A stretch of 64,000 bases of DNA, taken from NCBI RefSeq assembly GCF_029626225.1, contig NZ_JARUBP010000001.1:7440001-7504000 (forward strand), in the 5' to 3' direction. Position 1 is the stretch's first letter; the number at the start of each line of letters is the position of its first letter. Shown here one piece after another: positions 35,258-44,326 of the stretch. Source of the DNA: Asanoa sp. WMMD1127. GTDB lineage: Bacteria; Actinomycetota; Actinomycetes; Mycobacteriales; Micromonosporaceae. The position numbers were made by a program, and so were the translations under genes. Below the pieces are notes generated by a model. That model did no database searches and was not told the origin of the DNA. It saw only the letters and a list, made by a program, of their open reading frames with translations.

Positions 35258-36238
35258 ATGATGAAACGTGCGTTGGGTGGCGCCCTGGCCGCCCTCGCGA
35301 TGGCGGGCGGCTTCGTGGCCGTGTCGGCCACGTCGGCGTCCGCGACGGCCGCGACGGCCAAAGCGGCCGCCGCGCCCCGATGTTCGACGACCACGCTGAC
35401 CAACACCCGCGGCTGGACGACCACCGGCGGTGGCACCGTCCGGGTCGTGCAGAACGGGGTCCAGCTGGCGACGCCGCGGCAGGAGTCGGCGGTGCAGTAC
35501 CGCTGGAACCTGCCCCAGCGCGTACGCCTCGCGGACGTGGCGCAGCTCAGCTACCAGACGACCAAGCTGGACGGCACCACCGTCGGCGGCGTCGCGATCG
35601 CGCCGGGGAACGACGCCGCGCTGCCGGCGTACCGGCTGTTCCTGGATCTGACCAACAACGGCTCCGTCGACGGCGCGATCGTCTTCGAGCCGTACTACCA
35701 GATCACCGGCAACCCAACCCGCGGCGAGACCCGGACCTGGGACGTCGACGCCGGCAAGTTCTGGACCAGCGCCACGATCCCCGGCATGGTGACCCAGCCC
35801 GGCGGCTCGTATGCGGACAACAAGACCCTGGCGCAGATCAGGAACGCGAACCCGCAGGCCCGCATCGTCGCCATCGCGATCGGGCAGGGCACCTACAACG
35901 ACGGCACGGTGGCCCGCGTCAACCAGGTGCGGTTCGACGGCGGCCGGGTGTGCCAGGTGTTCAACTGGCGGGCGGCCGCGCAGCCGTCGTGGCGGGTCCG
36001 CTTCGACCCGGCGCGGTGCGGTGACCGGACCAGCGACATCACCGTGGCGAACACGGGCCGCGTGAACATCACCGTCCGGTTCAACAACGGTCGCAACCAG
36101 ACGGTGCGCCCCGGCAGCTCCGTTGTGGAGCGGTTCCGGTCAGGGCGCGTGACGGTGTTCGTCAACGGCCGCAACGTCGGCGAGTATCGCCACCAGCAGC
36201 TGCCCTGCCGCCCGACGCACGTCGACAGCCGGCACTAG
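35258..36238 (+). CDS. Secreted protein of unknown function
   Basis: This 326-residue protein has a Sec signal peptide (MMKRALGGALAALAMAGGF, cleavage probably after ATSASA near residue 30), an Ala-rich spacer, and a Thr/Val/Asn-rich mature part that looks all-beta (TLTNTRGWTTTGGGTV; AYRLFLDLTNNGSVDG; RTWDVDAGKFW). Cys at about 42, 229, 251 and 316 could form two disulfides. The ATG follows AAGGAG by 6 nt, the strongest ribosome site in this part. A concanavalin- or carbohydrate-binding-like beta sandwich is a guess. It is alone between the MFS pair and a convergent LuxR gene. Confidence 0.8.
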   Translation: MMKRALGGALAALAMAGGFVAVSATSASATAATAKAAAAPRCSTTTLTNTRGWTTTGGGTVRVVQNGVQLATPRQESAVQYRWNLPQRVRLADVAQLSYQTTKLDGTTVGGVAIAPGNDAALPAYRLFLDLTNNGSVDGAIVFEPYYQITGNPTRGETRTWDVDAGKFWTSATIPGMVTQPGGSYADNKTLAQIRNANPQARIVAIAIGQGTYNDGTVARVNQVRFDGGRVCQVFNWRAAAQPSWRVRFDPARCGDRTSDITVANTGRVNITVRFNNGRNQTVRPGSSVVERFRSGRVTVFVNGRNVGEYRHQQLPCRPTHVDSRH

Positions 36239-36247
36239 CCGCACGGA

Positions 36248-36279
36248 GGTGAGGGGTCCGCACGACCGGGCCCCTCACC
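36248..36279. terminator. Bidirectional terminator overlapping the LuxR gene stop
   Basis: GGTGAGGGG (36248-36256) pairs with CCCCTCACC (36271-36279), and three more pairs including one G-T close an 8-nt loop. The right arm contains the TGA of the minus-strand LuxR gene. The secreted protein gene ends 10 nt to the left. Confidence 0.75.
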
Positions 36280-39022
36280 GCCCGACCACGTCACGCACCT
36301 GCGTGCGCGACGACACCCCGAGCTTGTGCAGGATGTTGCTCACGTGGACGGCGGCCGTCTTGGGCGAGATGTAGAGGCGCCGCGCCAGCTCGGCGTTGCT
36401 CAGGCCGTCGGCGATCAGCAGCGCCACCTCGCGCTCCCGCGGCGTCAGCGCCCCGGCGCCCGTCACCGGCCGCTGCCCGTCGCGCGGCGTCAGGCCCAGC
36501 TGCGACCGGACCCGGTCGAGTGCCGCCACCCGCCAGCCGCCCCAGCGGGACAGCAGCTCGGTGGCCCGCCCGGCCTCGACGGCGGCGTCGTCGGGCCGGC
36601 CGAGGGCGAGCAGGCAGCGCGCCGCGCCGACCGCGGCCGTCCCCCGCACCGACGGCGGGAGGATCTGCGACCCGCACACCGCCTGGTAGCCGCCCACCGC
36701 GTCGCCGGGTCGCCCGGCCACCTCGGCCAGTTGGGCGTCGATCAGCGAGCGGTAGTCGTCCCAGACGTTGTCGTCGATCAGCGCGCGCACGAACCCCGTC
36801 AGCCGGTCCACCGGCAGGCCGCCCTCGATCGCCGCCGCCAGCAGGTCGTGGGCCTGTGAACCGCTGCGCCAGCTCTGGTCGGCCACCGCGACCAGCACCT
36901 CGTCGAGCAGGGCCTCGACGTCGCCGTAGCCGGGCCGCCGGCAGGCCAGGTGGAACGCCAGGCCCGGCACGGTCAAGGGCTCGACCGTGGGACCGGCGCG
37001 CAGCTGGTCGATGACGGCCGCCACCCCGTCGTGGTGGCCCGCCTCGAGGTAGAGCCCCGCCAGGAACACCCCGTGGTAGTCGGCCCAGCGCCCGCGGCGC
37101 AGGTAGCTGCGGTCGCGCTCGCGGCCCAGCTCCAGGGCGGCGATGGCGGCCGACAGGTCACCCTCGCGGACGGCGATGCGGGCCTGGCCCTGGAAGTAGG
37201 CCGCGACCGCCAGCGACTCGAAGCCCGCCCGCTCGGCGTCGACCCGCATGCGCTCGAGCAGCTCGGCGTGCTCGGCCGGCGAGTTGGGCGGCACGCCCTG
37301 GACCAGCTCGTTGAGCGCCCGCGCGGCCAGCACCCACTCCCCCGCCTTCTCGGCCTCGTCGACGAGGCCCGCCAGGATCGCCTGGCCCTCGGCCGCCGTC
37401 GACGGCCACTCGGTCATCGCCAGGCCCTTCTCGACCAGCGCGGCGAGCCGGATGCGGGGCAGCTCGAGCTCGTCGGCGATGGCCAGCGCGCGGTCGGCCC
37501 AGGCGATGGCCTCGGCGGTCTCGTCGCGCAGCATCGACGACTGGGCGACCGCGGTCATCGCGAGCGCCTGGTCGGCGCCCGGCGGCAGCTCGGCGATCAG
37601 CAGCTCGACCTCGTGGGTCAGCTCGTCCATCTCGGCCAGCTCGTCGGCCTCCCAGGCGAGCCGGATCATCAGGTAGAGCGCGTCGTTGCGGTCGGTGGCG
37701 GAGCGGGCCCGGTCGCGCCAGCGGCGGGCGTAGCCGATCGCGTCGGGCAGCAGCCCGGCCAGCCAGGCCGCCCGGGCCGCGCCGGCCAGCAGGGACGGGT
37801 CCTCGGCGTCTTCGGCCAGGCCCATCTCGGCCAGCTCCAGCGCCTGGTAGGCGGAGCCGATCGAGAGGTAGAGCGCGACCCCGCGCCGGGCCGCGGCCAG
37901 CATGTCGTCGTAGCGCCCCGCCGCCTGGGCGTGGTGGGCGACCATCGCGGGGTCGTGCGGCAGCCGGCCCTCGGTGTCGGCGAGCAGCGCCTCCAGGGCG
38001 GCCTCGTGCAGCCGGCGGCGCTGGCGGCCGATCAGGTGGCCGGCGATCGCCTCGCGGAGCAGGGCGTGCCGGAAGCTGAACTCGTCTTCGCCGGTCTCGA
38101 CGAGCACGTCGCGGGCGACCAGCGCCCCCAGGGCCCGGATCAGCTCGTCCTCGCCGGCGCCGGTGACGGCGGCCAGCAGGTCGAAGTGGACCCGGTGGCC
38201 GAGCACGGAGGCGGCCTCGACCACCCGGCGCTGCTCGGGCTCGAGGTCGTCGACCTGCCGGCGGAGCACCTCGGCGAGGCTCCACGGCAACGGCTGCTCG
38301 TAGACCGCCTCGAGGTCGTCGCGCTCGTGCCCGCGCAGCAGCTCCTCGAGGAAGAACGGGTTGCCGCCGGTGCGCTGGTGCAGCGCGGCCACCGCGCGCG
38401 GCGGGGCGGGCCGGCCGGTGACCGCGGCGAGCAGCGTCGCGGTGTCGGCCTCGTCGAACGGGTGCAGGTCGAGCCGGGTCACCGAGTGGCGCCGGCCGAG
38501 CCGGGCGAGCAGCGCCGTCACCGGGTCGCGCCCGGTCACCTCGGCCGGCCGGAAGGAGCCGATCAGCACCTGCGGGCCCGGCAGGTCGGCGATGCGCTCG
38601 AACAGCGCGGCGCTCTCGGAGTCGGCCCAGTGCAGGTCTTCGAAGACGATGACCGCCGGCCGGCCCGCGATCAGCTCGTCGACCAGCCGGACGCCGCTGT
38701 GCAGCCGCTCGACCGGGCTGCGGCCGGAGTCGCCCAGCTCGGCCAGCAGCGCGGGGTCGACCCCGGCCCGGCCGTCGAGCGCGTCCATCAGCACCTCGTA
38801 GGGCCGGGACAGCGAGCCGGGCTCGGCCTGACCGACCAGCACGACGGTGTCGGCGTCGAGCGTGGACAGCAGCTCGCGCACCAGCCGGGTCTTGCCCACG
38901 CCGGGCTCGCCGGCGATCATCGCCACGCCGGCCCGGCGGGCCGCGACCAGCTTCTTGAGCTGGCGCAGCTCGCGATCGCGCCCGATCATCACCGGGCTGG
39001 CGCCTCCCCGCGTCGTCCGCAC
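36275..39022 (-). CDS. Large ATP-binding LuxR-family regulator (LAL type)
   Basis: This 915-residue MalT-like regulator has an N-terminal AAA ATPase (Walker A GEPGVGKTRL at about 38-47, Walker B VIVFEDLHWAD at about 125-135), a long helical TPR-like middle part (about 340-830) and a C-terminal LuxR helix-turn-helix (LTPREREVALLIADGLSNAE, about 848-867, then YISPKTAAVHVSNILHKLG). Such proteins are ligand-triggered activators; many control secondary metabolism or sugar use. The GTG at 39022 lies 6 nt after a TAGCCT box. No obvious target operon is adjacent; the MFS pair and secreted protein are candidates. Confidence 0.9.
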   Translation of the reverse strand: MRTTRGGASPVMIGRDRELRQLKKLVAARRAGVAMIAGEPGVGKTRLVRELLSTLDADTVVLVGQAEPGSLSRPYEVLMDALDGRAGVDPALLAELGDSGRSPVERLHSGVRLVDELIAGRPAVIVFEDLHWADSESAALFERIADLPGPQVLIGSFRPAEVTGRDPVTALLARLGRRHSVTRLDLHPFDEADTATLLAAVTGRPAPPRAVAALHQRTGGNPFFLEELLRGHERDDLEAVYEQPLPWSLAEVLRRQVDDLEPEQRRVVEAASVLGHRVHFDLLAAVTGAGEDELIRALGALVARDVLVETGEDEFSFRHALLREAIAGHLIGRQRRRLHEAALEALLADTEGRLPHDPAMVAHHAQAAGRYDDMLAAARRGVALYLSIGSAYQALELAEMGLAEDAEDPSLLAGAARAAWLAGLLPDAIGYARRWRDRARSATDRNDALYLMIRLAWEADELAEMDELTHEVELLIAELPPGADQALAMTAVAQSSMLRDETAEAIAWADRALAIADELELPRIRLAALVEKGLAMTEWPSTAAEGQAILAGLVDEAEKAGEWVLAARALNELVQGVPPNSPAEHAELLERMRVDAERAGFESLAVAAYFQGQARIAVREGDLSAAIAALELGRERDRSYLRRGRWADYHGVFLAGLYLEAGHHDGVAAVIDQLRAGPTVEPLTVPGLAFHLACRRPGYGDVEALLDEVLVAVADQSWRSGSQAHDLLAAAIEGGLPVDRLTGFVRALIDDNVWDDYRSLIDAQLAEVAGRPGDAVGGYQAVCGSQILPPSVRGTAAVGAARCLLALGRPDDAAVEAGRATELLSRWGGWRVAALDRVRSQLGLTPRDGQRPVTGAGALTPREREVALLIADGLSNAELARRLYISPKTAAVHVSNILHKLGVSSRTQVRDVVGR

Positions 39023-39028
39023 GCGGAC

Positions 39029-39034
39029 AGGCTA
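39029..39034 (-). promoter_or_regulatory. -10 box of a probable leaderless LuxR mRNA
   Basis: On the minus strand TAGCCT is followed by 6 nt and the GTG start at 39022. Confidence 0.5.
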
Positions 39035-39084
39035 CCCGGGCCCGCCGACAACTCCGTCCCCGAGAAATCCAGGACAATGAGGCC

Positions 39085-39981
39085 ATGCGGATCCTCATGG
39101 CCGGTGCGTCCGGCTTTCTCGGCAACCGCCTCATCGACGGCCCGCTGCGCGGCCACGACATCATCCGGCTCGTCCGCCGGGCTCCCCGCTCCGCCGACGA
39201 GATCCGCTGGACGCCCGCCTCCGGCCAACTCGACCCGGCCGCCCTCGACGGCGTCGACGCCGTGATCAACCTGTCCGGCGCCAACATCGGCGACCAGCGC
39301 TGGACGCCGGCCTACCGGCGCCTGCTGCGGGACAGCCGGGTCGAGCCGACCCGCACCCTGGCCGAGGCGATCGCCAAGCGCACGCAGCGCCCGGCCACCT
39401 TCATCAGCTCCAGCGGCATCAACATCTACGGCGACACCGGCGACCGGGTCGTCGACGAGACCGCGGCCCCGGGCGAGGGCTTCTTCCCCGACCTGTGCCG
39501 GGTCTGGGAGGCGTCGACCCGACCCGCGGAAGAGGCCGGCGTACGCGTCGTCCTGCTCCGCAGCGGCGTACCCCTGGAGAAGAACGAAGGTTTTCTCAAG
39601 CCGCAGATGCTGCCCTTCCGGCTCGGCATCGGCGGCCCGATCGCCGGCGGCCGGCAGTGGGTGCCGTGGATCTCGCTCGACGACTGGCTTCGCGCCGTCG
39701 GCTGGCTGCTCACCGAGCGCACCGAGATCGCCGGCCCGGTCAACGTCTGCGCTCCCGTGCCGGTCACCAACGCGGAGTTCACGAAGGCGTTCGGCGCCGC
39801 GCTGCGCCGGCCCGCGGTGCTGCCCGTGCCGGAGTTCGGCGTGCGACTGGTGGTGGGCGGTGTGGCGGAGCTGGCGGTGATGAGCACCCGCGCGGTGCCC
39901 GGTGTGCTGGGTCGCGCCGGTTTCCCGTTCCGCCACCAGAACGTGCGATCCGCGCTCACGGAGGCCCTCGCGGATCGGTGA
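39085..39981 (+). CDS. TIGR01777-family NAD(P)-binding epimerase-like protein
   Basis: This 298-residue extended SDR protein has the N-terminal nucleotide motif AGASGFLGNRL (about residues 7-17), the NLSGANIGDQRWTP block (about 62-75) typical of the TIGR01777/SDR39U1 family, and the ISSSGINIYGD active-site region. A C-terminal DUF1731-like segment ends VLGRAGFPFRH. The biochemical role of the family is unsettled; members are annotated as epimerases. It corresponds in position to Rv2216, between dlaT and lipB in M. tuberculosis. Confidence 0.88.
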   Translation: MRILMAGASGFLGNRLIDGPLRGHDIIRLVRRAPRSADEIRWTPASGQLDPAALDGVDAVINLSGANIGDQRWTPAYRRLLRDSRVEPTRTLAEAIAKRTQRPATFISSSGINIYGDTGDRVVDETAAPGEGFFPDLCRVWEASTRPAEEAGVRVVLLRSGVPLEKNEGFLKPQMLPFRLGIGGPIAGGRQWVPWISLDDWLRAVGWLLTERTEIAGPVNVCAPVPVTNAEFTKAFGAALRRPAVLPVPEFGVRLVVGGVAELAVMSTRAVPGVLGRAGFPFRHQNVRSALTEALADR

Positions 39982-40016
39982 CTGCCGATTCGGCAGACTG
40001 CGCATCCGCGCCCGAA

Positions 40017-40022
40017 TAGCCT
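40017..40022 (+). promoter_or_regulatory. -10 box of a probable leaderless mRNA for the coiled-coil protein
   Basis: TAGCCT is followed by 6 nt and the ATG at 40029. No ribosome site is present. Confidence 0.5.
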
Positions 40023-40028
40023 GACCGC

Positions 40029-41669
40029 ATGTCGGCGGCATCGGGCGACAACAACGCGCTTTCGCTGTTGGCGTGCGTGTTGTTCGTCTTCGGGGTGGTG
40101 GTGGTCACGCTGGTGGTGGCCCGCCGCCGCGCGGCCGACCGGTCCACGCCCCGGCACCGCCTCGACCGCCGCACGAGCCTCCTGCGCCGCAGGAGGCAGG
40201 CGGCGCCTCGGGTCGAGCCCGAACCACCGCTCGAGCCGGAAACGCCGCCCGCCTCGGTGTGGGCGCCGCCGGACCAGGGCGGCTGGGCGCCCGCCGAGGA
40301 CACCAGCGCCACGACCCGGACGGCGGGCCCGGCCGGCCCGGCCGAACGGGCCGGTCCGGAGCTCGACGCGGACACCCTCGACCTCGGCGGCGACCTGCCC
40401 ACCGCCCGCCTGCTCGCCCAGGCGGACGCGGCGCTGGTCGCCGCCGACAACGCCCTGTGCACCAGCGAGCAGGAGCTGTCGTTCGCGCAGGCCCAGCACG
40501 GCCGGGACGCCACCGTCACCTTCGTCGAGGCGGTCACCGCGGCCCGGGCCGACATCAGCGAGGCGTTCCGGATCCGCCAGCACCTCGACGACCACGAGCC
40601 GGAGGACGAGTTCAGCCGGCGCCGGCTGCTGCGGACCATCGTCGAGCACTGCGCCGCCGCCAACCAGCGGCTGGACTCGCGGGCGGAGCCGTTCGAGCTG
40701 CTGCGGGCCAGCGAGGAGGCCCGGTTGGGGGCGCGGCTGACGGTGCGCCGCGACGACGCCCGGGCGCGGCTGGCGGTCGCGGGGACGACCTGGAAGGAGC
40801 TGACGGCGGCGTACGCGGACAGCGCGCTGCGCCCCGTCGCGGACAACCTCGCCCAGGCGGCGGCCCGGATCGAGTTCGCCACCGCCGAGATCGACCAGGA
40901 CGGCCGCCGGACCGGCCTGCGCACCGCCCAGCAGGCGCTCGGCCAGGCCGAGGTGCTGCTGGACGCCGTCGACGCGTACGCCGCCGACCTGGCCACCGCC
41001 GAGGACGCCGCGGCCGAGCTGCTGGCCGACCTGCACGCGGAGGTCGCGGCCGGCAAGGCGGTGCTGGCGATGGCCGGCCGCCCGCCGGGCAACGAGCGCG
41101 GCGACAAGGTGGGCCTGGCCGCCGACGTGTCCCGCGCCGACGAGGCGGCCACCGCGCTGGCCACGGAGCTCGCCGAGGCCCGCCCGGACCCGGTGGCGGG
41201 CCTGCGCCGCCTGGAGCTGGTCTCCGGGCCGCTCGGCGAGTCGCTGGGCGCGGTCCGCGACCCGTCGTCCCGCGTCTCGCACGCCCGCGAGCAGCTCGAC
41301 CAGGCCATGTTCGCGGCCCGCGCGACGATCGACGCGGCGGCCGGCTTCCTGGTGACGCGGCGTGGCGCGGTCGGCGCCCGGGCCCGCACCCGGCTCTGCG
41401 CGGCCCGCGGCGAGCTGGGCCAGGCGGCCGCGGCGACCGAGGCGGAGCCGGTGGAGGCGCTGGTCGCGGCCCGGGCGGCGGAGTCGCTGGCGAGCCAGGC
41501 GCTGGCCGCGGCCCGGGCCGACGTGGAGCGATGGTCACCGCCGCCGGTCGAGGGCTACGAGACGGCCCTGCTCGGCGGCATCGTGCACGCGGCCCCGGAC
41601 GGCGGCGGCCGCCCCTACGGGAGCCGGTTCGGCGGCCCCGGCACCAGGGACCGGGACCGCGCGGCGTAA
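40029..41669 (+). CDS. Membrane-anchored coiled-coil protein resembling the C-terminal part of TPM-domain proteins
   Basis: This 546-residue protein has one N-terminal membrane helix (about residues 11-31), a basic stop-transfer stretch, a Pro-rich linker, and about 400 residues of Ala/Glu/Arg-rich helical sequence that should form coiled coils. The C-terminal segment with QAMFAARATIDAAAGFLVTRRGAVG recalls what follows the TPM domain in actinobacterial TPM-domain proteins, but no TPM domain is present here. It could be a truncated or specialised member. Function unknown. The start is placed by the -10 box 6 nt upstream. Confidence 0.75.
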   Translation: MSAASGDNNALSLLACVLFVFGVVVVTLVVARRRAADRSTPRHRLDRRTSLLRRRRQAAPRVEPEPPLEPETPPASVWAPPDQGGWAPAEDTSATTRTAGPAGPAERAGPELDADTLDLGGDLPTARLLAQADAALVAADNALCTSEQELSFAQAQHGRDATVTFVEAVTAARADISEAFRIRQHLDDHEPEDEFSRRRLLRTIVEHCAAANQRLDSRAEPFELLRASEEARLGARLTVRRDDARARLAVAGTTWKELTAAYADSALRPVADNLAQAAARIEFATAEIDQDGRRTGLRTAQQALGQAEVLLDAVDAYAADLATAEDAAAELLADLHAEVAAGKAVLAMAGRPPGNERGDKVGLAADVSRADEAATALATELAEARPDPVAGLRRLELVSGPLGESLGAVRDPSSRVSHAREQLDQAMFAARATIDAAAGFLVTRRGAVGARARTRLCAARGELGQAAAATEAEPVEALVAARAAESLASQALAAARADVERWSPPPVEGYETALLGGIVHAAPDGGGRPYGSRFGGPGTRDRDRAA

Positions 41670-41684
41670 CCGGACGTTAGGAAC

Positions 41685-42869
41685 TCAGCAGCCGACGACC
41701 CAGTAGTTCGCGCCCGTCTGGCGCAGCGCCGTCGTCTGGAACACGTTGTAGAGCCCCATCGCCTGGTTGGAGCCGCGCGCGTAGACGTACCCCAGCTGCT
41801 GGTAGGCCCGGCCCGCGGAGACGTGCGCGTAGTTCGTCGCGGTCACGCACGGCCCGCCGGTGGGCGGCGGCGTGGTCGGGTTGCCGGTCGTCGGCGGCGT
41901 CGTCGGCCCGCCGGTGTTGAGCCCGAAGAACGTCGCGTCGTGGTAGGCCGAGCAGATGGTGTCGAGGAAGTACGCCGCCGCGGTCCCGCACTGGTCGGCC
42001 GCGCTACCGGGGTCGACCGGCGTGCCGTGCCCCATCCCGGAGACCCGGTAGACCCGCACCTGGTCGTTGCCGTAACGCTCCAGCGTGGTCCCGCCGCCGA
42101 GCGTCGCCGTGCTGGTCGGGCTGGCCGAGATGCCCAGCACGTTGGTCCACTGGTCGCGCGACTCGTTGGCGTTGGCGGTCGCGACCGTGAAGTCCGAGGT
42201 GCCGTGCCAGACGGCCACCTTGGGCCGCGCGCCCGAATAGCCGAAGGCGCCGCGCACCAGGTCGCCCCACTGCGCCGGTGTCTTGTCGACCCCGGGGTTC
42301 ATGCAGCTGAACGCGTTGACCATGCTGGTGGCGCAGCGGTACGGGATGCCCGCGACGATCGAGCCGGCGGCGAACACGTCCGGGTAGGTGGCCAGCATGA
42401 CCGCGCTCATCGCCCCGCCGGCCGACAGCCCGCTGACGTAGACCCGGTTGGCGGCGGTGCCGTAGGTGCTCACCGCGTAGCCGACCATGGTGCGGATCGA
42501 CGCCGCCTCGCCCGAGCCGCGGCTGATGTCGCCGGTCTCGAACCAGTTGAAGCACGACGACGCGTTGTTGCCGCTGTTCTGCTGCGGGATGATCAGCGTG
42601 AACCGCCACCGGTCGGCGAAGGTGCGCCAGCCGCTGTTGGTGAAGTAGGCGTTGGCGTCCTGCCCGCAACCGTGCAGCAGCACCACGGCGGGCGCGCCCG
42701 AGGGCAGGTTGTCGGGGCGGTACGCGTACATCGCCAGGTTCCCGGGGTTGGACCCGAAGCCGCTGACGGCGGTGAGCTGGGCCGCCTGCGCGGGCGCGGC
42801 CAGCGCGAGCACCGCCGCGACGACCAGCGCCGCGCCGGCGGCACAGAGGGACAGGATTCGTTTGGTCAC
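41685..42869 (-). CDS. Secreted PHB-depolymerase-family esterase with C-terminal accessory domain
   Basis: This 394-residue extracellular alpha/beta hydrolase has a signal peptide (residues 1-30, ending APAQAA). The oxyanion region is LLHGCGQDANAYF, the nucleophile elbow GLSAGGAMS (about 148-156) and the probable catalytic His in GMGHGTPVD. A Pro/Thr linker (TTPPTTGNPTTPPP) leads to a domain of about 55 residues bounded by Cys at both ends (CVTATNYAHV to YWVVGC), likely for binding or anchoring. Family members act on polyhydroxyalkanoates or feruloyl and acetyl esters; the substrate is not decided. GTG at 42869 follows GAGGAGG. Confidence 0.88.
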   Translation of the reverse strand: MTKRILSLCAAGAALVVAAVLALAAPAQAAQLTAVSGFGSNPGNLAMYAYRPDNLPSGAPAVVLLHGCGQDANAYFTNSGWRTFADRWRFTLIIPQQNSGNNASSCFNWFETGDISRGSGEAASIRTMVGYAVSTYGTAANRVYVSGLSAGGAMSAVMLATYPDVFAAGSIVAGIPYRCATSMVNAFSCMNPGVDKTPAQWGDLVRGAFGYSGARPKVAVWHGTSDFTVATANANESRDQWTNVLGISASPTSTATLGGGTTLERYGNDQVRVYRVSGMGHGTPVDPGSAADQCGTAAAYFLDTICSAYHDATFFGLNTGGPTTPPTTGNPTTPPPTGGPCVTATNYAHVSAGRAYQQLGYVYARGSNQAMGLYNVFQTTALRQTGANYWVVGC

Positions 42870-42907
42870 GGCGACCTCCTCGCGCGTTTCCGCGAGGTTA
42901 CGATTCG

Positions 42908-42930
42908 CGACCATCGATCTGACATGGTCG
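42908..42930. promoter_or_regulatory. Inverted repeat upstream of the esterase gene
   Basis: CGACCAT (42908-42914) and ATGGTCG (42924-42930) form a 7-bp inverted repeat with a 9-nt spacer. It lies 39 nt before the esterase start, just upstream of a TAACCT -10-like box on the minus strand (42895-42900), and could be an operator. Confidence 0.35.
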
Positions 42931-42967
42931 ACGATCACACATATCGCCGACCGCGAATGTGGCGTAC

Positions 42968-43351
42968 CTAACAGTCGACCAGCTCCGGCGACTGGTTGCG
43001 GATCTGCGCCCGGGGCGAGACGAACTCGCGGTAGCCCGCGCCGTCCACAGTGGCCGGCGCGAACGCGGCCACCCGGTGGCAGTTCTGGAACGCCAGCTTG
43101 ACGCCGAAGTGGCGCTCCAGCGCGCCGCGGATCGCGTCGCTGGCCAACGCGCGGAGCAGCTGCCCACGCTCGGTCTCGCTCGGCGGCGGCACGGCGTGCT
43201 CGGCGACCCCGGCACCGGCCCGGCCGGCGACGTCGGAGACGACCGACCAGGCGTACGGCAGAGAGTCGCGCACGCACTCCACGAAGGCGGCGTCGTCGAC
43301 GTCGCCGGTCTCGGCGCGGGACAGCAGGTCGGCGGGAACGGTCAGGGACAT
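42968..43351 (-). CDS. Conserved hypothetical protein paired with the CooC/ParA-like ATPase
   Basis: This 127-residue soluble protein has an acidic N-terminal half (DDAAFVECVRDSLPYAW), a middle helix and a C-terminal block with Cys-His (FQNCHRVAAFAP) and a final Cys. No known domain was recognised. The ATG at 43351 follows GAGGAGAG and is 10 nt past the ATPase stop, so the two are co-transcribed. A SCO-family SCXXXX protein that works with a ParA-like ATPase is a fair description, but the function is unknown. Confidence 0.75.
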   Translation of the reverse strand: MSLTVPADLLSRAETGDVDDAAFVECVRDSLPYAWSVVSDVAGRAGAGVAEHAVPPPSETERGQLLRALASDAIRGALERHFGVKLAFQNCHRVAAFAPATVDGAGYREFVSPRAQIRNQSPELVDC

Positions 43352-43361
43352 GTCTCTCTCC

Positions 43362-44318
43362 TCAGTGGACGAGCTGGTCACCCAGGACGAAGTCCGGGTC
43401 GATCTGGTGGGTCAGGTCAGCGCCGGCGCGCTCGTTGGCCCAGGCGAGGGCGTTGCGCCGGTGGAAGTCGGCGGCCTGCCGGGCGTACCGCGGCCAGTCC
43501 TTCTCCGCCGCGTCGGCGGCCTCCCGCACCTGGCGCAGGGCCGCGTGGTTGGCCGGTTCGAGGGCGTCCAGCGGGCGGACCTCGCCGCGCTCGGAGGCCC
43601 GCACCCAGTCGGAGCGGCCGAACCAGGTGAGCAGGTCGGCGCCGGCGTGCGCGCGCAGGAACTCGACGTCGGACTCGTCGGCGACCTTGTTGCCGACCAC
43701 GTGCACGCGCACGCCGTGGTCGCGGGCGTAGCCCAGGTACTGCCGGTAGACACCGACGCTGCGCAGGGTCGGCTCGCAGACCAGGAACGTGGCGTCGAAG
43801 CGGGTGAACAGCCCGGACGCGAACGAGTCGGCGCCGGCGGTCATGTCGACCACCACGTACTCCCCGGGCCCGTCGACCAAGTGGTTGAGCAGCAGCTCGA
43901 CCGCCCCGACCTTGCTGTGGTAGCAGGCGACGCCCAGGTCCTGCTCCGCGAACGCCCCGGTCACGGCCAGGCGTACGCCGGCCACCTCGCGCACCGTCGC
44001 GTCGTACACCGGGTTGGGGCCGGCGACGGTAAGCAGGCGCGAGCCGCGCCCTGGCGGCGTGGTCTTGACCATCGCGGCCGCCGACGCGATCCGCGGGTTG
44101 TCGCCGCGCAGGTACTCCTTGATCTCCGCCAGGTGGTCGCCGAGCGCGGGGCGCGCGTCGTCCTCGCCGGCCCCGAGCGCGGCGGCGAGGTGCTGGTTGA
44201 TGTCGGCGTCGACGGCGAGCAGCGGCGGTCGGTCCGGCGCGGCGGCCAGGTGGCGGGCGAGCAGGGCGGCCAGCGTCGTCTTGCCGCTGCCGCCCTTCCC
44301 GACGAAGGCGATTTTCAT
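43362..44318 (-). CDS. CooC/ParA-like P-loop ATPase
   Basis: This 318-residue SIMIBI-class ATPase has the deviant Walker A KGGSGKTTLA (about residues 7-16, with the signature Lys), a Walker-B-like VVVDMTAGADSF (about 150-161) and CEPT in the switch region, as in CooC metal-insertion and MinD/ParA proteins. CooC proteins load nickel into carbon monoxide dehydrogenase, but no such enzyme is nearby. ATG at 44318 (MKIAFVGKGG) is chosen; ATG at 44336 is in frame. A Zur-like AT-rich box covers the start region. It leads a two-gene unit with the 127-residue protein. Confidence 0.82.
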   Translation of the reverse strand: MKIAFVGKGGSGKTTLAALLARHLAAAPDRPPLLAVDADINQHLAAALGAGEDDARPALGDHLAEIKEYLRGDNPRIASAAAMVKTTPPGRGSRLLTVAGPNPVYDATVREVAGVRLAVTGAFAEQDLGVACYHSKVGAVELLLNHLVDGPGEYVVVDMTAGADSFASGLFTRFDATFLVCEPTLRSVGVYRQYLGYARDHGVRVHVVGNKVADESDVEFLRAHAGADLLTWFGRSDWVRASERGEVRPLDALEPANHAALRQVREAADAAEKDWPRYARQAADFHRRNALAWANERAGADLTHQIDPDFVLGDQLVH

Positions 44319-44326
44319 GCTGACAT

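Noticed and set aside
36950-39265. 771-codon plus-strand open frame
   Set aside because: It is antisense to the LuxR regulator, whose ATPase and HTH motifs are clear; the product lacks any domain.
41675-41685. CGTTAGGAAC near the esterase stop as a fourth GGAACGG palindrome
   Set aside because: Only one half-site of ten bases is present, with no second arm; it could be chance.
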